64,000 bases of DNA, from positions 372,001 through 436,000 of the forward strand of contig NZ_BCSO01000001.1 of NCBI RefSeq assembly GCF_001570905.1, written 5' to 3'. This DNA is from [Zimmermannella] alba NBRC 15616 (GTDB lineage: Bacteria > Actinomycetota > Actinomycetes > Actinomycetales > Microbacteriaceae). Both the position numbers and the translations under genes were made by a program. The notes below the pieces were generated by a model, which did no database searches, was not told where the DNA came from, and saw only the letters and a list, made by a program, of their open reading frames with translations. Below, in pieces: positions 8,598 through 16,955 of the stretch; positions within the stretch are counted from its first letter, which is position 1; each line of letters starts with the position of its first letter.

Positions 8598-9419
8598 ATG
8601 GTGTGCACCCTTCGCGACATGCTCGAAACTGTGGAAGCGCTCTGGCCAAAAAACGGAGCCGAAGACTGGGACAGGGTGGGGCTCGTCACTGGCGACCCGG
8701 ACGCCGAGATCACGAAGGTTCACCTCGCGGTCGACCCGGTGCGAGCAACCGTGGATGAAGCGATCGATGCAGCGGCGAGCCTCCTCATCACCCACCACCC
8801 GCTCTTGCTGCGCGGCGTCGCCTCGATCGCGGAAGACACCTACAAGGGGGCACTCCTTGCCGATCTCATCCGCGGCAATTGCGCGCTCATCGCAGCGCAC
8901 ACCAACGCGGACGTCGTCGAGGAAGGCCCGACCGGTGTTGTCATGCGCAAGCTCGGCGTCGAGAATGTCCGTCCCATGAACCCGCTCAAGGACCGCCCCG
9001 AACGAGGCATCGGCCTCGTCGGTGAGCTGCCGGAATCCGAACCACTTGGCCGCTTCGCACAACGCGTCGCCGCGCTCCTTCCGGCAACGGCTCAGGGCAT
9101 TCGCGTGGCAGGCGAGTACGAGCGCCCCGTCACGCGCGTGGCGATGTGCTCGGGCGCAGGTGACTCCCTCCTCGGACACCCGATGGTGCGAGAAGCCGAC
9201 GTCTACCTCACGAGCGATCTGCGGCACCACCCCGCATCCGAGGCGCTTGAACAGTCGTTGGTGACCGGTGGCCCAGCCCTCATCGATACGGCTCACTGGG
9301 CAAGCGAATGGGTCTGGCTTGACGGTGCCGCCGAGCGGATCCGAGCGCGTCACCCCGGCGTTGAGGTGGTGGTTTCGGAGCTCAACACCGATCCGTGGAC
9401 CTTCCTCATTCCGCAGTAG
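8598..9419 (+). CDS. Nif3-like dinuclear metal centre protein
   Basis: 273 residues of the Nif3/YbgI family, hexameric proteins with a di-metal site whose true substrate is unsettled (often misnamed GTP cyclohydrolase I type 2). Metal-binding motifs are visible: LITHHPLLLRGV around residue 58, AHTNADV around 97, and near the C-terminus ADVYLTSDLRHHPASEA followed by DTAHWASE. In actinobacteria it is regularly next to the zinc-ribbon-like gene, as here (43 bp downstream, same strand). Confidence 0.9.
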   Translation: MVCTLRDMLETVEALWPKNGAEDWDRVGLVTGDPDAEITKVHLAVDPVRATVDEAIDAAASLLITHHPLLLRGVASIAEDTYKGALLADLIRGNCALIAAHTNADVVEEGPTGVVMRKLGVENVRPMNPLKDRPERGIGLVGELPESEPLGRFAQRVAALLPATAQGIRVAGEYERPVTRVAMCSGAGDSLLGHPMVREADVYLTSDLRHHPASEALEQSLVTGGPALIDTAHWASEWVWLDGAAERIRARHPGVEVVVSELNTDPWTFLIPQ

Positions 9420-9461
9420 ACAACGGCCCCCCACGAGAAGAGTGCGACAATAGACGCCACC

Positions 9462-10199
9462 ATGAAAGCCTCCCCGAACGCCCAGCTCCAACTGCTCGAG
9501 CTTGCTCGCCTCGACGCCCAGCGCGCACGTCTGGAGCACACAGCCAAGAACCTGCCCGAGCAGCACCACCTCCTGCAATTGAAGGACGAACGCTCGACGC
9601 GTCGCGCTGAGCTCGTTCGTCTCACGGGCGTGGTCGAGGACTCAGAGGCCGAGCTACGTCGCCAGCAGAGCGACGTCGAACTTGTTGAGCAGCGCCTCAA
9701 GCGTGATGAAGCGCGTCTTGCTGCGAGCACGAGCGTCAAGGATATGCAGGGACTAGAGCGCGAAATCGCGACGCTCAAGAAGCGCCGCAGCGACCTGGAG
9801 GACATCGAGCTGGAGCTCATGGCCCGTCTCGAACGCGAACGTGCTGAGCTCACCGACGCCCGCGAACAGCGCAACGCCGTCGAGCAGCAAGCCGATGAAC
9901 TTACGGAGCTGCGCGACCGCGCCGTCGAACACCTCAAGCAGGAGGCGAAGACGAACGCGCTTGCTCGCCGTGAAGTGCTCAAGCAGCTGCCGCAGGACGT
10001 CATCGAGCTCTACGAATCGTGCCGTGGCCGCGGCGGCGTCGGTGCTGCCGAACTCGTCGGTGCCGTCACGATGGCAACCGGTGTCACGCTCGACCACGCC
10101 GACCTCACGCGCATCGCGGCTGCATCGGCTGACGACATCGTCATGTGCCCCGACTCGGGTGCGATTCTCGTGCGCACGGAGCGCTCCGCTCGCAGCTAG
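9462..10199 (+). CDS. Coiled-coil protein with degenerate C4 zinc-ribbon (CT398-like)
   Basis: 245 residues. A long charged coiled coil (about 1-165, rich in Glu/Arg/Leu heptads) precedes a C-terminal domain that normally carries a CxxC...CxxC zinc ribbon (zf-RING_7). Here the first pair is replaced (EL-VGAVTMATG) and the second is CPDSG, so only one of the four expected cysteines remains and zinc binding is doubtful. The family lies between nif3-like and RNase H genes in other actinobacteria. It is probably cotranscribed with the nif3-like gene. Function unknown. Confidence 0.85.
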   Translation: MKASPNAQLQLLELARLDAQRARLEHTAKNLPEQHHLLQLKDERSTRRAELVRLTGVVEDSEAELRRQQSDVELVEQRLKRDEARLAASTSVKDMQGLEREIATLKKRRSDLEDIELELMARLERERAELTDAREQRNAVEQQADELTELRDRAVEHLKQEAKTNALARREVLKQLPQDVIELYESCRGRGGVGAAELVGAVTMATGVTLDHADLTRIAAASADDIVMCPDSGAILVRTERSARS

Positions 10200-10220
10200 A
10201 CTCGCTCCGAACAATGTTTA

Positions 10221-10559
10221 GGGCCGGCCAGACGGTCGCGTCACCCGCAAGGGTGCCGAGGAACGTCCGGGCTCCACAGAGCAGGACGGTGGGTAACGCC
10301 CACCCGGGGTAACCCGCGAGACAGTGCCACAGAAAGCAAACCGCCCTTCGGGGTAAGGGTGAAAGGGTGGGGTAAGAGCCCACCGGGGGATTGGTGACAA
10401 TTCCCGCACGGTAAACCTCGTCCGGAGCAAGGTTGAACAGAGATCGCTGACGCTGCTCGCCGAGATCTCGGGTTGACCGCTAGAGCGGCACGGCAACGTG
10501 TCGCCGAGAGAGATGGCCGTCCGGAGCAATCCGACAGAACCCGGCGTATCGGCCGGCCC
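10221..10559 (+). ncRNA. rnpB: RNase P RNA, bacterial class A
   Basis: Catalytic RNA that removes 5' leaders from tRNA precursors. The ends GGGCCGGCC (10221) and GGCCGGCCC (to 10559) form P1. The universally conserved P4-side sequences are present: GAGGAACGTCCGGGCTCC near 10258 and ACAGAACCCGGC near 10534. Length about 339 nt fits actinobacterial RNase P RNA. It follows the zinc-ribbon-like gene by ~20 bp. Apparent reading frames across it are not genes. Confidence 0.97.
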
Positions 10560-10610
10560 GCTCATTGTTCGTGCCAAGACCGCACGCTCGGTGCAGCAGC
10601 AGCCTGCGGG

Positions 10611-11504
10611 TCAGTGTGTTGGGGGAGTGTCTGCGTCGGCACGGAGCGAAGCAGCCTCATCGGCGAGGATCGCCGCTCCGATGATGCCAGCATTGTTGCG
10701 CAGCGCCGCCGGAATGATCGGCGTCTGCACCTCGATGAGATGCAGAAACTCCTCAGCCTGCTTTGAAATACCGCCGGACAGGATAAACACATCTGGGCAG
10801 AACAGCTGCTCAAGCTTTCGGTAGTACGGCGTGAGACGCGCCCCCCACGCTTCGAAGTTGAGGTTCTCGATTTTGCGGGCGCGTGCCGAGGCGAATCGTT
10901 CGTAGTCTGCGTGGCCGTCCAGCTCGAGGTGACCGAGCTCGGTGTTCGGGAAGAGATGCCCGCCGTGGATGAGGGCGGTGCCGATGCCCGTGCCGAGCGT
11001 CGTGACGAGGACTGAATCGAGGCGGCCGTGTGCCGCGCCAAATCGCTGCTCGCCAAGGCCAGCTGCATCCGCATCATTCGCGAGCGCAACGGCCTGCCCG
11101 AGACCGTCACTGAAGAGATGCTCGGCGTGGAGCCCGAGCCATCGCTTCGAGATGTTCGCCGCCGAATGCGTGACGCCGTGGCGAACGATGCTCGGCAGGC
11201 AGATGCCGATCTCGACGTGGTCCGAGCCACGAATGGACTTGTGCTTGCGGAGCTTGTCCGAGAGCTCCATGACCGCGTTCAGGACGTCTTCCGGTTCAGC
11301 GCCCTCGGGCGTTGAGATCTTCTTCCGCTTCGAGAGGAGCTCGCCCGTCTCGAGGTTGACAACGGCACCCTTGATACCCGTACCGCCGATGTCGATGCCG
11401 ATCGCAGCTCGAGTCGGGGGAGTGAGCTCGTCATCGTGCTGCTGCTCGGGAGCGTCGTCTGCGTCGTCGAGGGCGGTGTCGCGGAGGGCATTGTGGTCGA
11501 TCAC
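10611..11504 (-). CDS. ppgK: Polyphosphate glucokinase
   Basis: ROK-family kinase that phosphorylates glucose with polyphosphate or ATP; cytosolic. 297 residues. The phosphate-binding motif GIDIGGTGIKGA is near residue 36, NDADAAGLGE near 143 and LGTGIGTALI near 170; TELGHLELDGH carries the ROK substrate residues. A Pro/Asp-rich extension of ~30 residues precedes the fold. GTG 11504 is supported by a TAGGGT hexamer 6 nt upstream, i.e. a leaderless start; an alternative start could be internal. Confidence 0.93.
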   Translation of the reverse strand: MIDHNALRDTALDDADDAPEQQHDDELTPPTRAAIGIDIGGTGIKGAVVNLETGELLSKRKKISTPEGAEPEDVLNAVMELSDKLRKHKSIRGSDHVEIGICLPSIVRHGVTHSAANISKRWLGLHAEHLFSDGLGQAVALANDADAAGLGEQRFGAAHGRLDSVLVTTLGTGIGTALIHGGHLFPNTELGHLELDGHADYERFASARARKIENLNFEAWGARLTPYYRKLEQLFCPDVFILSGGISKQAEEFLHLIEVQTPIIPAALRNNAGIIGAAILADEAASLRADADTPPTH

Positions 11505-11510
11505 ACGAAA

Positions 11511-11516
11511 ACCCTA
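11511..11516 (-). promoter_or_regulatory. -10 hexamer TAGGGT for leaderless ppgK mRNA
   Basis: On the minus strand TAGGGT is followed by TTTCGT and then the GTG start, exactly 6 nt, identical in hexamer and spacing to the ahpE promoter. Confidence 0.55.
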
Positions 11517-11603
11517 GCCGGGCCCGCCGACAAGCCGCCGTGAGTGGCCAAGCTTTCCAGGCGCTCCTCCTACAGTGGAGATTCACCAATCCCTAGGAGA
11601 AGC

Positions 11604-12650
11604 ATGCGGAAACCGACGCGATCCGAGTGGGTCAATTGGAACGATCTCATTGCTGGCGCGCCTGGCGGGCATTCGTTCTGGCAGCTCACGGAGTTTGCCG
11701 ACCACAAGCTCCCTGAGTGGCGACCGCGACCCATCATCCACGACACCAGTGCCGGTCCCGTTCCCGTGCTGTACCTGGTTCGACGGATTCCCCTGCACGG
11801 TGAGTTTTGGTATGCCCCGATGGGGCCCTGCGTTCGTGAAGCTCAGCACCTGCGGGAGATCTGCGACGAGCTCCGCCGCGAGAGCGGTGCCTTCACTGTC
11901 GTGTTGGAACCTCTCGTGGACGTGTCGTCGGCAGAGGACGAAGCACGCATCGTCGCCTCGATTCCGGGGCTTCGGAAAATCGACGATATTCAACCCGATG
12001 CGCACACGGTCGTGCTTAACCTCGAGCAGAGTGAAGAGGAGCTGCTCGCATCCTTCAAGCAGCGCACGCGACGATCGATCCGGAAGGCTGAAAAGAACGG
12101 GGCGATCATCGAACACATCGACGATGAGTCGGCCTTTGAACCATTCTGGAAGCTCTACGAGGCGATGGCGCAGCGCGCCGATCTGCTTGGCGTCCGTCCG
12201 CGCGAATACTACGAGTCGCGGTGGCGGCTCTGGCTTGCCGCCGGCAAGGGACATTTTGTGCTGGCGAAACCTAATGCCGACATGGACTACGCCGCCGGCG
12301 CATTCCTCTGGCACGACAAGCAGTTTGTCGCCTACAAGGATGGCGGTTCACTCCGGATTCCCGAGGCGAACGGGCTGCAGTATCTCGTGCAGTGGGAGGC
12401 AATCCGTTGGGCGAAGGCTCACGACGCCACACAGTACGACCTGGTGGGCATGCCACCGAGCTGGGAGCTTGACGACCCCAACCACTTCATGCACGGACTT
12501 GTGCAGTTCAAGACTGGCTTCGGCAATGTGATCGACCGCCTTGGTGCGGTGCAGCTTGATCTGAGGCCACGCAGCACCTACTTCTTTGAGCGAGGCACGC
12601 GACGTGCCATCAGTCTCGTTGAGCGGCGACGGGGCGCAACCTTCTTCTAG
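11604..12650 (+). CDS. FemAB/FmhB-like peptidoglycan aminoacyltransferase
   Basis: 348 residues. Fem-family proteins transfer amino acids from aminoacyl-tRNA onto lipid II side chains and contain two GNAT folds. Recognisable elements are HSFWQLTEFADHK near residue 24, RTRRSIRKAEKNG near 155, a charged pair of helices, and VAYKDGGSL...ANGLQYLVQWEAI...WAKAHDATQYDLVG in the C-terminal half. ATG 11604 has TAGGAGA 6 nt upstream. The amino acid transferred cannot be predicted. It is convergent with map, with a hairpin between them. Confidence 0.85.
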   Translation: MRKPTRSEWVNWNDLIAGAPGGHSFWQLTEFADHKLPEWRPRPIIHDTSAGPVPVLYLVRRIPLHGEFWYAPMGPCVREAQHLREICDELRRESGAFTVVLEPLVDVSSAEDEARIVASIPGLRKIDDIQPDAHTVVLNLEQSEEELLASFKQRTRRSIRKAEKNGAIIEHIDDESAFEPFWKLYEAMAQRADLLGVRPREYYESRWRLWLAAGKGHFVLAKPNADMDYAAGAFLWHDKQFVAYKDGGSLRIPEANGLQYLVQWEAIRWAKAHDATQYDLVGMPPSWELDDPNHFMHGLVQFKTGFGNVIDRLGAVQLDLRPRSTYFFERGTRRAISLVERRRGATFF

Positions 12651-12702
12651 ACATGCCGCCTCGTCTGCGGTGCCGCTCTGAACGCAACACCGCACCCGCA
12701 AT

Positions 12703-12744
12703 TGCATGTGGCCGCCACGCAGCGTGCACGGGCGGCCACATGCA
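12703..12744. terminator. Bidirectional hairpin between femAB-like gene and map
   Basis: A 14-bp perfect stem (TGCATGTGGCCGCC and its complement) with a 14-nt loop lies between two convergent stop codons. Confidence 0.7.
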
Positions 12745-12750
12745 TGTTCA

Positions 12751-13656
12751 CTAGGTGTTCGGGAGGGCGTTGGGGGTACGTCTGCTTGAGGGGAGCGTGA
12801 GGATCTCTGCGCCGTCTTCGGTGATGACGACCGTATGCTCCCACTGCGCGGTGCGGGAACCATCGGCGGTGACCACTGTCCAGTCGTCGTCCCACATGCG
12901 CCAATCCGGAGAGCCACCGAGGGTGAGCATCGGCTCAATCGTGAACACCATGCCGGGCTCGATGATGTCGTCACGGCTCGGATCATCCCAGTGCGGGATG
13001 ATGAGGCCCGAGTGGAACGCGGGGCCGACACCGTGGCCCGTGTAGTCCTCGACGACGCCGTAGCCGAAGCGCTTCGCGTAGCTTGCGATGACGCGGCCGA
13101 TGATGTTCACCGAACGGCCGGGCTTTGCTGCCTGGATGCCTCGGAGCATGGCCTCGTGCGTGCGTTCCACGAGCAGGCGGGATTCCTCATCAACGTCGCC
13201 AATGAAGTACATCCGGTTCGTGTCGCCGTGCACACCGTCGAGGTACGCGGTGATGTCGACGTTGAGGATGTCGCCCCCTTCGAGCACCGTTGAATCGGGG
13301 ATGCCGTGGCAGATGACCTCGTTGAGCGAGGTGCAGATCGACTTCGGGAAGCCCCGGTAGCCAAGGCACGACGGGTAGGCGCCGCGCTCGGTGAGGAACT
13401 CGTGCGCAATCCGATCGAGCTCATCCGTGGTCGTGCCCGGGACCGCAAACTGCTCAAGGTGCTCGAGTGCATCGGCAGCAAGCTGCGACGCGACCCGAAT
13501 CTTCGCGATGGTCTCCTCATCGTGTACGTCACCGCCGGTCCACGGGGTCGGCGCGTCTTTTCCGACGTATTCCGGTCGAGCAATGGAGGCCGGCACACCG
13601 CGCTCCGGAGAGAGTGTCCCGGGAACAAGCAGCTTGGTCTGAGGATCCTTAGGCAT
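12751..13656 (-). CDS. map: Methionine aminopeptidase (type I, actinobacterial MapB-like)
   Basis: 301 residues; removes the initiator Met from nascent proteins using a di-metal site. Pita-bread fold metal ligands are visible: DGVHGDTNRMYFIGD (two Asp), HGVGPAFHSG (His), GMVFTIEPML (Glu) and AQWEHTVVITEDG (Glu). A ~40-residue N-terminal extension precedes the catalytic core, as in mycobacterial MapB. I use ATG 13656 because TAGAGT lies 6 nt upstream (leaderless); GTG 13662 is the alternative. It diverges from a small-protein gene with starts only 11 bp apart. Confidence 0.93.
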   Translation of the reverse strand: MPKDPQTKLLVPGTLSPERGVPASIARPEYVGKDAPTPWTGGDVHDEETIAKIRVASQLAADALEHLEQFAVPGTTTDELDRIAHEFLTERGAYPSCLGYRGFPKSICTSLNEVICHGIPDSTVLEGGDILNVDITAYLDGVHGDTNRMYFIGDVDEESRLLVERTHEAMLRGIQAAKPGRSVNIIGRVIASYAKRFGYGVVEDYTGHGVGPAFHSGLIIPHWDDPSRDDIIEPGMVFTIEPMLTLGGSPDWRMWDDDWTVVTADGSRTAQWEHTVVITEDGAEILTLPSSRRTPNALPNT

Positions 13657-13659
13657 ACT
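13654..13659 (+). promoter_or_regulatory. Candidate -10 (CATACT) for the 62-residue protein gene
   Basis: CATACT ends 8 nt before ATG 13668 and sits over the start of map on the other strand. A weak match, kept because the 11-bp gap between the two divergent starts leaves no room for a conventional leader. Confidence 0.35.
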
Positions 13660-13662
13660 CAC

Positions 13663-13668
13663 ACTCTA
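13663..13668 (-). promoter_or_regulatory. -10 hexamer TAGAGT for leaderless map mRNA
   Basis: On the minus strand TAGAGT is followed by GTGAGT and then ATG 13656, a 6-nt spacing. It overlaps the first base of the divergent small-protein start codon. Confidence 0.5.
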
Positions 13669-13856
13669 TGACGACTGACAAGCAGGAATTTTGGTTCAAC
13701 ACGAAGACGGGTCAGGTTGAAGAGGGCAAGCAGTCGCTCGCATCCGACCTTCTCGGGCCGTTCGGGAGCAGCGAGGAGGCAGCTCGCGCGCCGGAACGCC
13801 TGCAGGAGAACGCTCGCACGTGGGCTGAGGAAGAGGCCCGCGAAGAAGCCGAGTAG
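13668..13856 (+). CDS. Small conserved actinobacterial protein (annotated SPOR-like in relatives)
   Basis: 62 residues, very acidic and charged. It opens with EFWFNTKTGQVEEGKQS and continues with GPFGSSEEAARAPERLQENA. Small proteins of this type next to map are widespread in Micrococcales and are sometimes labelled SPOR-domain, though the domain is too short to support peptidoglycan binding. It diverges from map with an 11-bp gap between the two start codons and ends before a strong hairpin. Confidence 0.78.
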   Translation: MTTDKQEFWFNTKTGQVEEGKQSLASDLLGPFGSSEEAARAPERLQENARTWAEEEAREEAE

Positions 13857-13874
13857 TCGGCAGGATGCGAAACA

Positions 13875-13914
13875 CGACGGTGGGGTGCAGCACGGATGCT
13901 GCACCCCACCGTCG
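13875..13914. terminator. 18-bp bidirectional hairpin terminator
   Basis: CGACGGTGGGGTGCAGCA pairs perfectly with its complement across a CGGA loop. It separates the small-protein gene from the convergent amidase operon. Confidence 0.85.
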
Positions 13915-13929
13915 TCGTGTGTACGTGGC

Positions 13930-15183
13930 CTAGGCGTCGAGCGCGCCGCGCGTCATGCGCGTGACCACCTCGGTGAGAAGCGTCACACCATCGAGGAGGT
14001 CCTCGTCCTTGGTGTACTCCTTCTCGTTGTGTGAGATGCCGTCAACGGACGGCACGAAGAGCATGACCGTCGGGACGTGGTCCTTCATGTTCGTCGAGTC
14101 GTGGCCAGCCACCGTGAAGGCACGGTCGTGCGAGAGACCAAGGTCGGCAGCGCAGGCACGCGCGAGCTCGATACCAGCGTCGTCGTAGGGGTTCGCGCCC
14201 CAGGAGTGCGACTCTTGCTGCTCGATCGTGACTGAGGCGTACTCCTCGATGCCAGCCCAGCGAGCACGGAGCGCCTCATCGGCCTTCGTGAGCTCGTCGG
14301 CGTCAATGCAGCGGATGTCCATGAGCATGCGCACCTCGCTCGGCACGACGACCGGCGAGTTCGGGAACACCGTGAACTCGCCACAGCTCGTCACGATGTC
14401 GACGCCGCGGGCGAGGAACTCATCGGCAATCTCACGGGCTGCAATGACGAGCTTGGACGCGCCGACGAGGGCATCGTGGCGGTCCTGCATGCGTGTCGCC
14501 GAGTGGGCCTGGTCGCCCTTCACGGTGATGTCGTATTTCACGGCACCCCAGGTCGACTCGACGAGACCGATCGTGAGGCCGCGGTCTTCGAGGGTGTGGC
14601 CCTGCTCGACGTGAATCTCGGCGTAGCCGGCGATCTTGGGTGCCTCTTCGGTGCCGATCATTTCGAGCGCCTCGAGTGCTTCGCCGACGGTGACGCCGTC
14701 GTGGTCCTGGCTTGCGAGCGCATCCTCGATCGTGAGCTTGCCGGTGAGGACGCTCGAGCCCATCATCGAGGGCTTGAAGCGCGAGCCCTCCTCGTTGAAC
14801 CAGTTGACGACACCGATGTTGTACTTCGCCGTCTCGCCGCTCTCGCGGAGGTTCTCGACCCAGCGCATTGCGGCGTGGGCTGCGGCGAGCACGCCATACG
14901 AGCCGTCGAAGCGGCCACCGAAGGGCTGCGAGTCCATGTGCGAACCGGCGAGGATGTACGGCGCACCCGGCACGAGTTCGTAGAGCGCGAACTGGTTGCC
15001 GATCTTGTCGAAGTACACGCGGAAGCCACGCGATTCCAGGATGCCGCGGAGCCAGGTTCGAACCTGAGCATCCGGGAGCGTCGCTGCCTGGCGGTCGATG
15101 CCGCCACCCGCGGTCGCACCGAAGGTCGACATCGATGCGAAGTCGGCGAGGAACGCTTCCTCACGGGTTGCCTGTGCGGTCAT
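13930..15183 (-). CDS. M20-family Zn-dependent amidase (carbamoylase/allantoate amidohydrolase type)
   Basis: 417 residues of the hydantoinase/carbamoylase branch of M20, which hydrolyses N-carbamoyl amino acids, beta-ureidopropionate or allantoate. Metal ligands are clear: SHMDSQPFGGRFDG (His82, Asp84, Asp93), the FNEEGSRF pair (Glu131, Glu132), HVEQGHTLEDRG and the C-terminal GISHNEKEY. The substrate is not predictable from motifs. Its ATG shares one base with the stop of the upstream ThDP-enzyme gene (TAATG), so the two are translationally coupled. The divergent PucR-type regulator fits a nitrogen or purine/pyrimidine catabolic role. Confidence 0.88.
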   Translation of the reverse strand: MTAQATREEAFLADFASMSTFGATAGGGIDRQAATLPDAQVRTWLRGILESRGFRVYFDKIGNQFALYELVPGAPYILAGSHMDSQPFGGRFDGSYGVLAAAHAAMRWVENLRESGETAKYNIGVVNWFNEEGSRFKPSMMGSSVLTGKLTIEDALASQDHDGVTVGEALEALEMIGTEEAPKIAGYAEIHVEQGHTLEDRGLTIGLVESTWGAVKYDITVKGDQAHSATRMQDRHDALVGASKLVIAAREIADEFLARGVDIVTSCGEFTVFPNSPVVVPSEVRMLMDIRCIDADELTKADEALRARWAGIEEYASVTIEQQESHSWGANPYDDAGIELARACAADLGLSHDRAFTVAGHDSTNMKDHVPTVMLFVPSVDGISHNEKEYTKDEDLLDGVTLLTEVVTRMTRGALDA

Positions 15184-16838
15184 TACTCGGACACCTCCAG
15201 GTTCTCGGTCGTGGGGGACATCGTGGCGGGGTCCGTGACGATGTGGATGAGGCGCGGGCCGTCGAACGCGAGTGCACGCTCGAAGGCGCCGGCAAGCTCA
15301 GAGGTTTCGGTGATGGTCTCGCCGAAGCCGCCGAAGGCGCGCATCCAGGCGCCAAGGTCGGGGTTCGTCATTCCGGTACCGCTCGGGCGACCCGGGTACT
15401 GGCGACGCTGGTGCTCCACGATCGTGCCGTAGATGCCGTTGTCGACGACGAGCACGAGGGGCTTCGCGCCGTAGCGAGTCGCGACAGCGAGCTCCTGCGC
15501 GTTCATGAAGAAGTCGCCGTCACCGCAAATTGCGAAGGCGAGGCGGTCGGGGAAGGTGAGCGAAGCGGCAACCGCGGCCGGCACCGAAAGACCCATCGCG
15601 CCGTTTCGCGGACCGACGAGCGTGTTCGAGTGCAGGTGCGGAAGGTAGCGGTGGCCCCAAATGGTGGCGTTGCCGGCACCGTAGGTCATGACGGTGTCTG
15701 CCGGGATGAGGTCGCGGATGGCACCGATGGCGGCACCGAGGTCGACGCCCTCGCCGCCGTCAGGACGCGGGGTGCGGTAGCGGAGGTCGTCTGCGTGTGC
15801 CTCGTCCATGGCGGTGCGGTCGGCGCCGCTGCGCGAGGTGAGCGCGTCGAGCTTCGAGGTGAAACCGACCGGGTCTGCGTGCAGGTGCAGGTCGAGGCGG
15901 CCTGAGTGCGAGAGGAGGTCGGTGTCGGTCGAGACGATGACGGTCGTTGCGTCGAAGCCGGCGCGGTAGCCCTCCGAGAGGACATCGCTACGGCTGCAGC
16001 CGATGAAGACGAGCAAGTCGGCCTGCTTGTAGCGTTCGACGAGCGTGTCGGCGCGGCCATAGCCGAGCCAGCCCGCGTAGCAGGGGGCGTCGTGCGAGAT
16101 GGCGTCGTAGGCGCGCCAGTCGAGGGCGACCGGGAGAGCCTGCGAGGTGGCCCACTCGGCGAGACGGTCGGAGGCTTCCTGCGTCCAGCCGTCGCCACCG
16201 GCAACCACCATGGGGCGCTCGGCCTTGGCGAGGAGCTCGTTGAGTTCGGCGAGGTCGTCCGGGTGGGGGAGCGCATGCTGCTTCGCGCGTGGTGCGAGGA
16301 CCGGCGCATCCGTGAGCTCCTGGATGACATCCTCGGGAAGACCAATGATGACCGGGCCCGGGCGGCCGCTCGAAGCGAGGTGGAAGGCGTCGCGGACGTA
16401 CTCGGCGGCGCGGGCGGCGTCGTCAAGGATCATGACGCGCTTGGCGGTCGAACCGAACCATGCGCGCAGGTCGAACTCCTGGAACGACTCGCGGTCGCGG
16501 TCGGCGACCGGGATGAGGCCGACGAAGAGGACCATCGCGGTGGCGTCCTGGTAGGCGGTGTGGACGGCGATGAAGGCGTTCGCAGCACCCGGACCGCGCG
16601 TCACCATGCACACACCGGGAACTTCGGTGAGACGGCCTTCGGCGAGTGCCATGAAGCCGGCGCCACCTTCCTGGCGGCACACGATCGTCTCGATCGAGGA
16701 GTCGTGGAGGCCGTCGAGCACATCGAGGTAGCTCTCGCCCGGAACTCCGTAGACGCGCTTGACGCCCTGCGCTTCGAGCTGCTTGACGAGCAGGTGGCCG
16801 CCGGAGAGGCGAGCCTCGGTCGTGGGTGCAGTGGTCAT
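15183..16838 (-). CDS. ThDP-dependent acetolactate-synthase-like enzyme
   Basis: 551 residues with the three-domain ThDP layout: N-terminal pyrimidine-binding domain (catalytic Glu57 in CRQEGGAGFMALAEG), central domain (about 190-320), and C-terminal diphosphate-binding domain (GDG at 439 through VVDN at ~467). Because the activating Glu is present it is not glyoxylate carboligase, which has Val there. Relatives include acetolactate synthases, benzoylformate decarboxylases and oxalyl-CoA-type enzymes, so the 2-oxo acid is unknown. ATG 16838 has GAGGAG 8 nt upstream; the longer frame upstream lacks such a site. It is the first gene of a coupled pair with the M20 amidase. Confidence 0.86.
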   Translation of the reverse strand: MTTAPTTEARLSGGHLLVKQLEAQGVKRVYGVPGESYLDVLDGLHDSSIETIVCRQEGGAGFMALAEGRLTEVPGVCMVTRGPGAANAFIAVHTAYQDATAMVLFVGLIPVADRDRESFQEFDLRAWFGSTAKRVMILDDAARAAEYVRDAFHLASSGRPGPVIIGLPEDVIQELTDAPVLAPRAKQHALPHPDDLAELNELLAKAERPMVVAGGDGWTQEASDRLAEWATSQALPVALDWRAYDAISHDAPCYAGWLGYGRADTLVERYKQADLLVFIGCSRSDVLSEGYRAGFDATTVIVSTDTDLLSHSGRLDLHLHADPVGFTSKLDALTSRSGADRTAMDEAHADDLRYRTPRPDGGEGVDLGAAIGAIRDLIPADTVMTYGAGNATIWGHRYLPHLHSNTLVGPRNGAMGLSVPAAVAASLTFPDRLAFAICGDGDFFMNAQELAVATRYGAKPLVLVVDNGIYGTIVEHQRRQYPGRPSGTGMTNPDLGAWMRAFGGFGETITETSELAGAFERALAFDGPRLIHIVTDPATMSPTTENLEVSE

Positions 16839-16943
16839 GTGACTCCTCATGGATGACAGGCGACGATGCCGTGGTCGGTCTTGGCTCATCATCCCAGGGC
16901 GAGTGCAACGCGGAGGGGAGCGAAAGTCACTGTTTCAACTGCT

Positions 16944-16949
16944 TAGGAT
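16944..16949 (+). promoter_or_regulatory. -10 hexamer TAGGAT for leaderless regulator mRNA
   Basis: TAGGAT ends 6 nt before ATG 16956; no ribosome site is seen. Confidence 0.55.
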
Positions 16950-16955
16950 GGGCAT

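Noticed and set aside
10141-10577. Minus-strand frames over 10.2-10.6 kb
   Set aside because: The region is RNase P RNA with conserved core sequence and paired ends.
15183-16838. Glyoxylate carboligase identity
   Set aside because: The activating Glu (residue 57) is present; Gcl has Val at that position.
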